DNA of 64,000 bases from Saxidomus purpurata (lineage: Eukaryota; Mollusca; Bivalvia; Venerida; Veneridae), in NCBI GenBank assembly GCA_022818135.1, contig JAFMSR010000013.1, positions 28,912,687-28,976,686 of the forward strand, written 5' to 3'. Both the position numbers and the translations under genes were made by a program. The notes beneath the pieces were generated by a model. It was not told the DNA's origin, searched no databases, and was given only the letters and a program-made list of their open reading frames with translations. The first letter of the stretch is position 1. Every line of letters begins with the position of its first letter. Positions 47,140-58,239 of the stretch are shown here, piece after piece.

Positions 47140-48260
47140 TTTTAGGATCGATGAATTTCCGTCGTCCGTCCATTGACAATTTGTGAACATACTAGAAGCC
47201 ACATTTGACCCTAATCATTCTGAAAATAAGTCAGGTAGGTCTAGGTTCAGTTCGGAAACTAGGTAAAGTAGGGTAAAAAAACTAGGTCACCAGGTGAAAT
47301 ATTAGAAAAACCTTGTTAACACTCTAGATGCCTCATTTGAACCCCCAATTATCTTGACAATTGGTCAGAATGTTTGTCTCGGTGATTTCTAGTCAAGTAT
47401 TTGAACATTAAATAGACTGTATGTTTTTTGATCCCTACATAAAATTCGTAACTGGGTCACGTGGGATCAAAAACTAGGAAAAAGCTTATGAACACTCTAC
47501 AAGCCACATTTTTTACTAAATGATCGTGAAAATTAGTCAGAATGTATGTATTGATGAACCCTAGGTCAAGTTCGAAACTGGGTCACGTGGGATGAAAATG
47601 AGGCCACCCGGGCAAATCATAGAAAAAGGTTGTGAACACTCTAGAAGCCACATTTTTACCCAATTTATTTGGAAATTTCAGAAACGCTTTTCAATGTTTC
47701 CTATCCAACTAGAGATGAGCTGGTTAGAATCTCCCGTGTATCGATGCTAGTAGTATACACCGGGCACGTAAAATAACTTAGATGCTTAATCGTAAAGAGT
47801 TAGGGTCTGGTACACGGATTCTCTTGTACCTGCGTCTGTCTCTTCAACCTGCGCCTGTCAGAAACTTGACAGTTTCACCTGAAGAGAAATCATAGGGTCG
47901 GCCGGGACTATAAACAATAAAAAAATGGAAAAAAAGAAATACAAATGTACCTTGTTTACATTCTAGAGGCCACATTTAATATAGAATCTTCATTAGATGT
48001 CTGCAGTTTTGTTTGTCTTGATGATTTCTAGGTCAAATTTGACAGTGGGTCACGGGGATCAAAAACAAGGTCGCCATGTCAAATCCAAGGTAAAACGTTA
48101 TTAATAACCTATAGGTTACATGTTATTGCCAATCATCATGTAAACTGGTCAGAGTGTTTGTCAAACAGAATGTCTGCGTTTATAATATATCGGTTAATGT
48201 AGTCATATACTCAGGTGAGCGGTATATGGCCATCTTGATCCCCTTGTTCATTTTCCTTTC
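47140..48260 (+). repeat. Tandem-core repeat (unit III counterpart of 28.7-30.5 kb)
   Basis: Same landmarks as the unit-II array (ACTCTAGAAGCCACA, AATTAGTCAGAATGTATG, AGGTCAAGTTCGAAACTG, GGTCACGTGGGAT) and the same terminal CTCAGGTGAGCGGTATATGG. It is about 600 bp shorter. Confidence 0.75.
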
Positions 48261-49488
48261 GTTTCCAGGTTCAAAACTTCCGCTTATACAGGAAATAACT
48301 CATTCCCCCATCCCTGTGAGGGCCTGACCCTATTCCCCCATAAGGCAAAGACAGTTGTAAACAAAGAGTTCACAGTACACAGATGATGCAACACCATCCC
48401 AACAAGGACTTTGCTTTCTGGGATCATTTCCTTTGAATTCTTTTACAGAACCACTATTAATTGTTTAAAGGATCATGTTAAGTAAAAAAACCATTGACTG
48501 AATAGCAAATAGTGCAGATCAGTGTCGCTTCTTTTTGGGCAAAAAAGTTCACATACAAAAGATTTATATAAATTAGTACTTGAATTTATTTACCTTTTAT
48601 TTTCTACCTAGAGAAATTTATTAAGTGGTCAACGGTTTAACAAAAGTTATTCACTTAATGTCTGAAACTAATGTTAACTTTATAGTTCTGTCTTCTCGTA
48701 CAAATCCACTAGATTGTTAAGATCTATTACTAAATGATGATCTATACATGTTTCACTTTCAAAATTAATAGGTTTAATGATTCGCTATCTAAACATTTTC
48801 ATCATAAACTCATTTTAAAAGCTTACCGTAAATTATTTCTACTAAGCTAAAAATTGTATGTTTAAAGGTTACAATCAGTAAATTTCTTTTGTTCGCATAA
48901 AATCAAATTGCAGGACAAGTAATGTGAGTCTGTCGGTCTCAGGTTTATAGTTATCGATGCCGGACAGCCTTGCTAATAAACTCTTGCTAAATTTTAGTAG
49001 ATTTCTTAGACCACTTTTTAGGACTAGAATTCGAATGGAATTTAGGACAGAATCATGTATTAAATTCTTATTATTCGAACACATCCTACATTAAATGTTC
49101 CCCCTTTCGCACTTAAAACTGAACAAATAAACAATAAAAGACGAAAACAAACTTTAATTTTTTTAATTTAAAGTGATATTGCCATTCAAAGTGACGGTCA
49201 TGATTTTTAAAAAGACCTTTACCATTCATTTATACTCACAGAGAAAGATATTCACCACAGTTACATGTAAAATGTATGAATATAAATAACATTAGTTCTT
49301 TTGAATAAAACGAAAATCTTTTTAACTGACCAAGTTAAAAACTATTCTTTATTCACCCATTTCACAAGGTTTAATTACATTTTTATTCAAACAAGTTTTT
49401 GGTACGTGGCATTCCCTGTTTGATATTATTTTTGTTTTTTTGTAACATAATATGACATACAATGTATCACTGTTTTTACGATACCTAC

Positions 49489-50175
49489 TTTTTTCAATTT
49501 CTGTGTCAGGTCATTTATTTCCTTTTCTCTTCCCTTGCTTTCGCCTCGAAATGTTGTAATCTTCTCAGTGAAATAATTTTCCTTTTCTTCAAAATATCTT
49601 TCGACTTGACCTTTCTGTGCCTTAATCGCGGACATTGCCGACTCAAACGATTTGTTCGCCACTTGCACAGCGTCCATCTCTTGTTTCAGTTTGTATTCAA
49701 TCTTTCCTTCAACGTATGCAATCATTTCAGCGACACGTTTATTTTCAGTCTCATATATTTCAGGGATGTAATCAACTCTCTGACACCCTTTGTGCAGCTT
49801 TAAGGCGCATACACTGCAGATAATAATACTGTGTGATCTGCAGTGATATTTCAGTTCTTCATTGTTATGAAATTGGCATTTCGTTTTCAAGTATTTTCTC
49901 CTTTCTGGAACAGGAGGTGGATTGGTGTCAGTCTCCTCTCTTGATTTGTGCTCTTCATTCTCTTCAATAGCATGCTTCACAAGTTTGTGATCTTTGAATA
50001 CCTTAGGTCGGTGATGGTATTTATAACACGTTTCACATAAATCTTCCTCACAGTCGTTGCAATATCCATAAGCTTGCTGCAGAGCGCCATCCTCTTTGCA
50101 TGGGCAGCATAATTTACCATCACTTAGTTCTGCCGTTGCTTCACCGTCGTTGTCTCGGCGTCCTGGTACTTCCAT
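49489..50175 (-). CDS. TRIM-like protein, 5' exon: two B-boxes and coiled coil
   Basis: 229 codons from ATG 50,175 (context ACAAAATGG). The open frame runs 17 codons further upstream, but the paralogues at 1,295 and 31,413 start at the equivalent MEV, so I use that. B-box1 has C23/C24, C26, C39, C42, C47, C50, H54/H55 and H63. A Glu/Pro linker holds NPPPVPERR. B-box2 has C100, H103, C112, H115, C120, C123, H128 and C131. A long amphipathic, Lys/Glu-rich coiled coil (about 140-229) ends in LTQKLKK at donor GTAGGT. No RING precedes the B-boxes, unlike classical TRIM E3 ligases. Together with 42348-43343 it makes a predicted 560-residue protein. Such proteins usually oligomerise through the coiled coil and recognise a partner through the propeller; the partner is unknown. 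The exon is intact, while its unit-II counterpart has lost most of it. Confidence 0.87.
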
Positions 50176-50810
50176 TTTGTTTCGTTTTCGGTGTCTAAAT
50201 GCATCAAAATTATTCAAATCACACAACTCCCCTAGTTCTTCTATCTAAATTACTAAATGCTTAAATACATTAATTTTGAATGTCACAAGACTTTGTTAAA
50301 TGTTGTAGATAAGGGGTTTGAACGATAAACTGAAGTGGCCTGCTTGTATTCAGTAGTATACACTTAAATGCAAAACAAGTTATACATAAAGTCGTATTTT
50401 TTTACAGACATACATGCACTGAAAAACATGCTGATATTAAGTAATAACTCTCTCCCCCGCCCCCCACCCCACCCCTCCCCTTTCTATCCCCGGATTAACT
50501 TTGGGTTATTCAAATCATTTAAAACTAGCAACACTCTCATTCAGATAACGTAAGAGTTGTATCTCATAGACTCTTACGACCCGTTTATAGTTGTGTGATT
50601 TACATGTATGACATTAGTTGTAACGACACGTGTCCCCACAGCCTAGCCAGGAATAAAATAAAATAGTATGATAGTAGAAAAAGTCAAGTACAATTCCAAC
50701 ACTATGAGTCTGTACTAGATTGATTTTTCGATATGTTTGTCATCTAGTGATACTACAAAATGATGTTCGAACTGTTGGCTAGCTTACTTCTAGGGTTTCC
50801 AAAGTGATTT
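50176..50810. other. 5' flank of the intact TRIM-like gene
   Basis: Collinear with 31,414-32,200 of unit II (ACACAACTCCCCTAGTTCTTCTATC, GATAAGGGGTTTGAAC, ACTGAAGTGGC, AAAAACATGCTGATATTAAG). A C-rich polypyrimidine tract lies at 50,450-50,485. No TATA-like element at a convincing distance was found, so the promoter or an upstream non-coding exon is not placed. Confidence 0.5.
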
Positions 50811-52920
50811 CAACAGATATCAAGATACTGAGCGGAAAAGTTAGGGTCACTGCCACAGTGATACACTGGCCCAAAAACAGCAGGAGTCGTCTACTTAGTA
50901 AGACCAATCATCGTTTTAGGGTTGAAAGCTCTAGATGATAGAGATATAAAGATATTGAGCGGAACAAAATGTCAAAGGTCGGATTAGTGCGACGTTACCT
51001 TTGACCCACTGGGTCCCATCAACAATAGAGATCATCTTAAGGTTGAAGGCAACCTTTTGATCCACTTTGATAAAGTTGATGACTATGACCTGTAGAGTGT
51101 AATGAAGGAAACGATATCGCAGGTCACTGTGACCTTGACCTTTTACCTACTGATCCCCCCCAAACAATAGGGGTCATATACAGGTTACCGGCAAACTTCT
51201 AAACAAGTTTCATGAAGGACAATGAAATTGTGACATGACGATTGTAATCAACGAAAAGTTTACGGAAAGACGCAAGGAAGGCGGAAAATAACCATGGCAT
51301 AAGCTATGCTGGATTATGTCAGGTAGAGCTAAAATCACGTAACTATTTATACATTGTAGATTGAATAGCAACTTTGAAGAAATGCTACCTTTGTGACACT
51401 GGGCCAATGATATTAAAGATAATATAAGACACACCGATTATGTTGCAGTGGAGTCAATTATGTTAGCCAGCTACCTGCAATTAAGCAGCTAATCTGTATC
51501 AAAATTCGCCGTTTTAGATTAAATGCATCTATATTCCGCTGCTCCGTGGTAAAAGTGGCCATTTTCAATGTCTACCTTGTTATTCTGCTAAATATGGGTT
51601 AGGCTGTTATTAAAATGAACTTAGATGTTAGTTGCCATGTCAACCAGGTTAACATAATTAAACAAAAATTGCACTCTTGTATCTTGTAATATGTCTCTAA
51701 TTCAAGTTTAAAGTCCTCAACCAACATTCAGATGACAGCGCGCACGGCTATTCGAACCAATTTGATTAATACATTTAAGCTTTTCTAGCACCCTAATAAG
51801 TGATTACTGAGATATGTGAGCTTGCATGCAAAACTTTAACCAAATATGCAGATGCAATGGTGGCCGTAACAACCAGTTCTCCTTATTTGTGGTGGTAGGA
51901 GAATAAAGTGACAAGTATTATCTCCTCTATACACATGCTATGTTTCAGAAACCTAGCTTGGACTTTCTTTGAGTTATAACTTCATCAAGGTTTTCTGGAA
52001 TGACAGATGCGCGGACAGATAGAGAGTAAACCTTTCTATGCAGTATACAAACGAGAGTTTGGATCAATAAGGATTACAGCAAATTATTATACAACATTTT
52101 ATTGTGAAAAATTATCAATCTGTAACAAATAAATCAATCTATGGTTATTCTGCGGCAGAATACATTTCTAAAGTCCTATATAATACTTTCTATTCAATAT
52201 CTTTAGATAAAACAGGTAAAATACCTCTTTACAGCCTTAACTAAAACCAAAAATACAAATCAAACACTAGGAAGTATGTACATCAATGTTTACTAGTTGT
52301 AATGTTTTGCTAGGTCAAAGAGATATAACCTTTCATATTTCATGATAAAACACACACAAATATCAATGCAAAATCATTCACACACTGAAATAACTCTTCT
52401 TAGTTTCATGTCTATTTCTTATCTTCAGTTTGAAATGTGCATAACCCAAGCTAAAAATATTTTATATACCAAGGGTCATTACTCTGCTCTTACTTGATGA
52501 AACATGAAATACACAACTTAACATGCCCCTTGATATTTCTTATATGCTTTAAGAACCTGGGTCATATACTTTTAGAGTTGCACACATTACAAGCTGCAAA
52601 TGGCCAGTTTTTGTGCAGTCAATGACCATAACTGCTCATACAAGGTAAATCACAAACAAAAACCCAGGTACGCACTCATATGCTGATATAACACTTAAGT
52701 TTAATGACTCTAATCTAAAATATTAAGAAGCAGCGAATGTCACAAGATTCAGCATAATATACTGACAGACAGACGAAGAAGAGCAAATCTATATCCCAAT
52801 TCCCCACAGTTTTGGACTGAAAACATAATCTCGCATTTATTTACAATGTACAATGTACTAGTACAATGTACAGAACTTTGTCCTATTTTCTCGAGTAATG
52901 TATGACCATAAACAAGAGGG
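50810..52920. repeat. Unit III counterpart of 32.6-36.4 kb, shortened
   Basis: Contains GATATCAAGATACTGAGCGG at about 50,818 and a TGACCTTGACC element at 51,120-51,335 ending in the hairpin AAGCTATGCTGG...AGGTAGAGCT. CTTGCATGCAAAACTTTAACC and GACAGATGCGCGGACAGAT follow, then non-repeated sequence shared with 35,800-36,420 (ACACAAATMTCAATGCAAA, ATGTCTATTTCTTATMT). About 2 kb of unit II has no match here. No gene. Confidence 0.65.
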
Positions 52921-53620
52921 TAATGATGGCCTCATATCGCTCAACTGAGTATAATTTTTAACAAGAAAAATTAGGTCAAAAGTACAGAACAAGGTATTCC
53001 AAAGGTTTGACCTGGAGACCTAGTTTTTTTACCCATATTCAAACTCGATTTAGAGTTCAACAAGGCAATCATTCCGACCATTTTTCATGAAGATCCAATG
53101 AAAACTTCTATCTCTATTGCATACACAAGATTTTTCTCAGATTTGACCTGGTGCCATATTTGCATCGAGATAATCGATATTTAGACTCGACCTAAACTAC
53201 ATCAAGGCAATCATATTGACCAAGATTCATAAATATCTGATAAAAAAATGTTGCCTCTATTGCATATATATACATTACTGTTGTAAGAATTAATCTAGCC
53301 CCCTATGTTTTGGCTTATAATGACCACATCAATATAGATTTTATTAATATAATCAGTCTGACCAAGTTTCATGAAGATCCAGTGAAAAATACAGCTTCTA
53401 TTATATATCTAAGGTTTTTCTAGCATTTGACAAGGTGACCATGTTTTTTAACCGATATGACCCAAGGACAAACTGGACCTAGATGATAACAAGAAAGTCT
53501 TTGTAACAAAGTTTCATGAAAATCAATAAAAGTGCAGCCTCTATTGCATACACAATTTTTGTCCAGCATTTGACCTGCTGACCGATAGAAAAAAGTTGGT
53601 TTGACCTATCTGTTGCATAA
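52912..53620 (+). repeat. Tandem-core repeat (counterpart of 36.4-37.1 kb)
   Basis: Starts AAACAAGAGGGTAATGATGG and repeats TTTGACCTGG, AATCATTCCGACCA, TTTCATGAAGATCCA and CTCTATTGCATA. Unit order is the same as in unit II. Confidence 0.75.
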
Positions 53621-54299
53621 CATCTTATAAAGGGATTTAATTCATAAGACTTGAGACAATTATATTCTTTTGCCACACCTAATATCCTGTAGCCGGTAGC
53701 TACACTCCAATACATCGCAGCATATCCGAGTAAAGGTAGAAGTACATCACATTGAAATATTTGTCTACAATAAACAAGTTCTGTTGGTGTAGGAAAATTA
53801 TATACAAATAAAGATTAACGTGGGGCATTTCCTGCTTTTAAATGATTTTATACTTCTGTTAAAATAAGATATAATGTACAAATACGTATACTAATTGTCA
53901 ACGACGATATGTTATACACGTTTTGATTATGTGAGCAACACAAATATAAAGCATAGCATCATCGACAGTAAGATAGGATTGCAGGATTGAACTCTTTAGA
54001 TATGGATCACGACTTGGAGAGCAATGCGTTGTATTAATTTGCATTTGTTTAAATTTTACTCCTATACCTCTTTCCTTGTGCGAGGTCGTTCTGAAAACTT
54101 TATAACACATCAACTGTGATATTACTATACCTTTAGATTTCGTATGTTAAAAGTTTCAATATTTGAAACATAAATCCTATTTAGACCAACAGCAGCTGTG
54201 TATTCGATTTGATTTGAAGCAAATTTTATAAAGGTCCGTCCATAAGAGCAAATATGTTAGCTTGAATTTGTGGATGAGACCTCGATGTGTATTCGACAT

Positions 54300-55235
54300 T
54301 TTATATTTGAGTACTTCTCTATGTAAAGCCCCCCTGCCTTAGCCAAAGTAAAGGTTTCTTCCTTTCATTTCAAATCTCTAATACTTTACGGGGGGGGGGG
54401 GGGCAAATCCATCCTCTGCTGAAATAATTTCATTCCATGCACCACTTTTGACACCAAACGCAAACATTTAAAGCAACAAACATAAATATCTCCATCAGCA
54501 TCCGATGCCATTCCGAAAGGACCCCGCATATTGTCGTCTACATGCTGAAATGTTTTAAGAGCTAAACCCTCTTCTTCGTGGATGCATAAACTATGTCTGT
54601 CAGCAGAGGAAAGTAGTATTCTCTGGTTGACTGTAATTGTCATACGCTTTAACACATAATGCAATTAACCAACAGTATTTAGATACTGATTTTCACGAGA
54701 ACACGAATGTAACACAGTTCTATTTTCTTTCAGGACGGCGATACCCAATGTGGAGATAGATTTAAGATATCTTAATCCACATGATTGTCTGAAACATTTA
54801 ATGAATTTTATAAGGGAAATACACTGCTACCTCCGTGTCAGATAAACATGAAACTCTCCAACTCATGAACGATTGGCTCAAGTTTATCTGAAATAATGAC
54901 CAGCCTTTTATTTTGTTCGTCCGTAAATTAAACACTGCCTCTTGGCAATAGTGTGGCATCTACAAGACCACATGACATCTTTCCTCTCCTTACATCCACC
55001 TTTCCAAGAAGTTGCATTTGCTTTTTACGAAATTATTGTCTTGTTGTTGAACAATTATCGCTTCACCAAGATCTTGTAAGGGTAGCTGTTGTTAGTAAGA
55101 CATCGTAAGTGTTGGATGAGCAAACACTCTAAGCAATTCATTGTTGATGCTTTTCACGCGTGTTTCTACTTCCTGTATGACAATGTACTTGTTAACTTCA
55201 GCATAAGAACTGCTTGACGTCACTTGGATTTTCTC
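54300..55235 (-). pseudogene. Broken propeller exon (unit III, second copy)
   Basis: Opens with ATTTCAG then GAG at 55,235 and reads AEVNKYIVIQEVETRVKSIN and FAHPTLTMSY. It then meets an in-frame TAA at about 55,094, where the intact copy has KQQHPLP. Further remnants (TVNQRILLSSADRHSLCI, FGMASDADGDIYVC) are in shifted frames. A run of about 13 G at 54,390-54,403 lies where the sister copy has five G. The exon is non-functional and matches 37,974-38,944 closely. Confidence 0.85.
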
Positions 55236-56900
55236 CTGAAATGTTGGAATATTACAGATCGAGCGTGAAACAGTCATAACGGTTATTAAATAATGGAGTT
55301 ACAACAGGTCCGCGCTCAACTTTGGAGACCGTGTATTATTTTAAATATTGCTTATTTCTACAACTGTTACAGTCAACTATTTTATTAAGAGTTATCGTTC
55401 CAACCAAATAAATATTTATTTTTAAGTATGTTTTTTCAATCAATAGTTTTATTTTTTGAAACATCGGATAGTATGCTAAAGTGTAGGTGTACTTGCAAGG
55501 TCTTCAATAATGGATATGATATCTGTCTCTCCAGATCTAAGCTGTATTACAATTGAACTACGACAAGTTTCATCAAAAAAAGTATTCAACTTATATTTAC
55601 CAGTTATTATATCACTTACAAAGTACAATGAGTATCATCTGATTCATTGTAAAAATCAATTGCCTTAATTCAGTCGGCACATCTCTTTATTTGCAATATA
55701 TATATTCTATACAATTGTCTAACAAATCTGATCTTGAACTTTATGTACCTGTCTATCAGATTACTCTTATCAGTTACACTACGCAATCCCATGTAGTTTT
55801 GATAAGAGCAAATCATAGTTTAGCTGGCCATGTATAATCAAAACGAAATATATTATACTTTATATTTTGTTATCGCACAACATTCTTTAATTTCAGTGAT
55901 GTTAATATCAGCATTTAATCAATTTGAAAAATACAAAACAAATTGCCGGATAGTAACAAAAGCTGCTTCCTTAGAGAGTGTTGGATAGTCAGCTCATTTT
56001 AGCTGTTAATAGTCAGCCATCAAACACACGTTTGTGATGTCATAGTTATGAAGTAAATCCAGACAAAATCCAGCAAAATCCAGCATATTCATTAGCATAT
56101 GCACTGGCACATCTCTAAAAGGAGATGTTTATTCAGTGGGAGATCGAAATATATTTCAGTTTATGCATACCAGAAGTTGATGTTTAACTTGTGGCTTCAC
56201 CACTCGTTAAACGACAGTTTTTGTATTTCTTTACTTTTCTTGTTATCCCTAAATATTAATAGCGTTTGTACCACTAATAATGAAAATACGAAGGAAATGT
56301 CATTTCTTTCAAAATGGCAGTTATGAAAGTTACAAATGGAAATAGTCAACGTTATGTGAAAAATGGTGGGTGTATGATTTCTTTATTATACAATCAATTT
56401 GATTTAAATGACTCGATATTTTTTTTCCAATTTGTATCAAGCCATTTTAAAATGTTCTAATATATCGGTAGTGGATGTGTTTAGCCTTATTTTATCAGAA
56501 AAGGATATATATAATGATGTTTTTTTTCGCGGTGAGGATCATATAGATTTGCTCTTTTCAATCCATCAGTACGTACGTACCGAAAAACGTGTGGCATGCA
56601 CTATTCCTTTACTAATTGTTCTAGAGTCACCAGAAATCATACAAATCATACCCTTGACTTAGTCAAAGGCGAAAATCGTGTGGCACGGACTGCTTCTTTA
56701 GTAATGGACATAATGTCACAAAACGTCATACAAATTGTTATTGGGATAAAAGTTATGGGTCTTAATGTTTATATTGGACCACAATAATTAGCGTATTTAG
56801 ATCTAATTATGTATAAAACCTCTGTGTAAGACTAACTATACATATCCTAAAATAAAAACTGAATTCTCACAACGCATTTTCAAGTTTTCAAATTTTTATA
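55236..56900. other. Spacer right of the broken propeller exon
   Basis: Collinear with 38,945-39,800 up to about 56,060, then unmatched. Open frames of 60-85 codons at 56,100-56,790 on the plus strand have no recognisable domain, codon bias cannot be judged, and they are not supported as genes. Confidence 0.5.
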
Positions 56901-56909
56901 TAGTTTATT

Positions 56910-57765
56910 TAGGCATAACAGGCCTACCCCACTGGGGCCACACTTTGTAAGTAAGCATCTGACTTTAAGCAAATTTGGTAGAGGTTCATGACATGATTCT
57001 GTATTTTAAATAAAGCAATATTTGAAAGTAGTTTTAGAGAAAAAGATTGTTTAAGTTTCAACACAGAATATTTAGACAACAGCCCCACCCACTGGGGTCT
57101 CATTTTTAGAGGGATCAACTTGATCTTAGCGCTTTTGAAAGAAATTCATTTAGTGATCCTATCTGTCTAATTATATTGAACTCTGACTACTAGTTTCAAA
57201 GAAAAAAAAATTTGAAGTTTCTATATAGATTATATAGAGAAAACAGCCCCATCCCACTGGGCGCCTCATTTTTAAGAAATCAGATTTATTCAAGCAAGTT
57301 TGGTATAGAGTCATTAAGTGATCATTTTGTTCAATTAAAATAAAATTCTGATCACTAGTTCCAGAGGAAAAGATTTTTGAAATTTCTATATCAATTATAT
57401 ACATGTAGAACAAATAGTCCCAACCCACTATGGGGATAATGTTTTATGAATCAACTCCATTTAAGCAAATTTTGTAGAGAGTCGTCAGGTGATCATTTGT
57501 TCCAAATTAAATTACATTCTTATTCGAAGTTTCAGAGGAGAAGATTTTCAATTGTTTGTCCTTTTGGTTGTCGTAGCAACCGGAGTTCTACATTGATCAG
57601 AATTCGTTTAACATTTTTGTAGGGGTTCATACAAGGAACATCCCTGCCAAGTTTGGCTAAAAGGTTTCAGTGGAAATGTCGTTTAAAGCAATTATTGACG
57701 ACGAACGACGACGGACATCAGCCGGTCACTACAGCTCACCCTTGCACAAATATCAGGTAAGCTAA
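56910..57765 (+). repeat. Tandem-core repeat with CCCACTGGGG units
   Basis: Four units about 160-180 bp apart begin with ACAGSCCYACCCCACTGGGG-like strings (about 56,922, 57,078, 57,244, 57,416), followed by AGCAAATTTGGTAGAG and TGATCATTTTGTTC. The right end GGTTGTCGTAGCAACCGGA, then GACGACGGACATCAGCC and CAGCTCACCC...AGGTAAGCTAAAA, is the typical terminus of a common bivalve dispersed repeat. Confidence 0.75.
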
Positions 57766-57774
57766 AAGCATTAA

Positions 57775-57994
57775 AAACATTCATTTATTCTAATTTTAAA
57801 GTGATATTGCCTTTCAAAGTGACTGTCATGATTTAAATAGAGGCATATAGCATCTTTATTTTATACTCTTAAAATATATTCACCAAAGTTATATCAAAGA
57901 ATAAAATATCTCTGACATTACTTGATTTTTAGCTTCTCACATGAACATAATGCAGCATGTTTTTTGTTCAGTGATATCACTTAAACATTTGACG
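57775..57994 (-). other. Intron remnant paralogous to the left end of the window
   Basis: Shares AAAGTGATATTGCC, GTCATGAT, TTCACCAAAGTTATA and AGCTTCTCACATGAACA with positions 30-300, in order. It shows that the broken B exon next to it and the intact one at 612-1,295 descend from one duplicated segment. Confidence 0.75.
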
Positions 57995-58228
57995 CTACAC
58001 AAGTGATATTTCATGCTTCACAAGTTTGTTATCTTTAAAAGTTTTAGGTCGACGATGGTATCTAATACTATCTATAACATTATGTTTCACATAAATCTTC
58101 CTCACAGTCGTTGTAATATCTATAAGCTCGATGAAAGGGCCGTTCTCTTTGCGCGGATGGCATAACTTTTCATCAGTTGGTTCTGAATTTTCTTCCTGGT
58201 CGTTGATCCGGCGTCCTGATACTTCTAT
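57995..58228 (-). pseudogene. Broken B-box exon with lost start and internal deletion
   Basis: The position equivalent to the start ATG reads ATA at 58,228-58,226, so the initiator is lost. IEVSGRRINDQEE and KLCHP follow, but the next zinc-ligand Cys is Arg, and frames shift within the B-box1 region (VRKIYVKHN against CEEDLCETC). After KTFKDNKLVKHEIS the sequence jumps to intron. About 740 bp matching roughly 345-1,085 of the first copy are missing, removing B-box2, the coiled coil and the donor. This deletion resembles but is not identical to that at 31,221. Confidence 0.85.
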
Positions 58229-58239
58229 GTATTTTTGTA

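Larger units (their letters stand above)
43344..49488 (-). other. Predicted 6.1-kb intron of the intact TRIM-like gene
   Basis: Runs from donor GTAGGT to acceptor TTTTCAG. It is filled with repeats: the 45.27-46.12 kb insertion, a local tandem duplication, and the tandem-core array at 47.14-48.26 kb. It preserves at about 44,270 the uninterrupted version of the site that carries the 8.4-kb insertion in unit II. The model is inferred from phase, order and family structure; no transcript evidence is available. Confidence 0.6.

Noticed and set aside
49426..49488. C-terminal extension of the B-box frame (about 20 residues after KLKK)
   Set aside because: It reads past a good donor into intron; the equivalent tail at 558-611 is unrelated in sequence, whereas the exon part is conserved.
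50176..50226. Upstream start 17 codons before MEVPG
   Set aside because: Paralogues at 1,295 and 31,413 begin at the MEV equivalent; the upstream residues are not conserved.
56408..56787. Possible small plus-strand genes (84 and 63 codons)
   Set aside because: No domain, overlapping frames, AT-rich, no splice or promoter context, and no paralogue in unit II.
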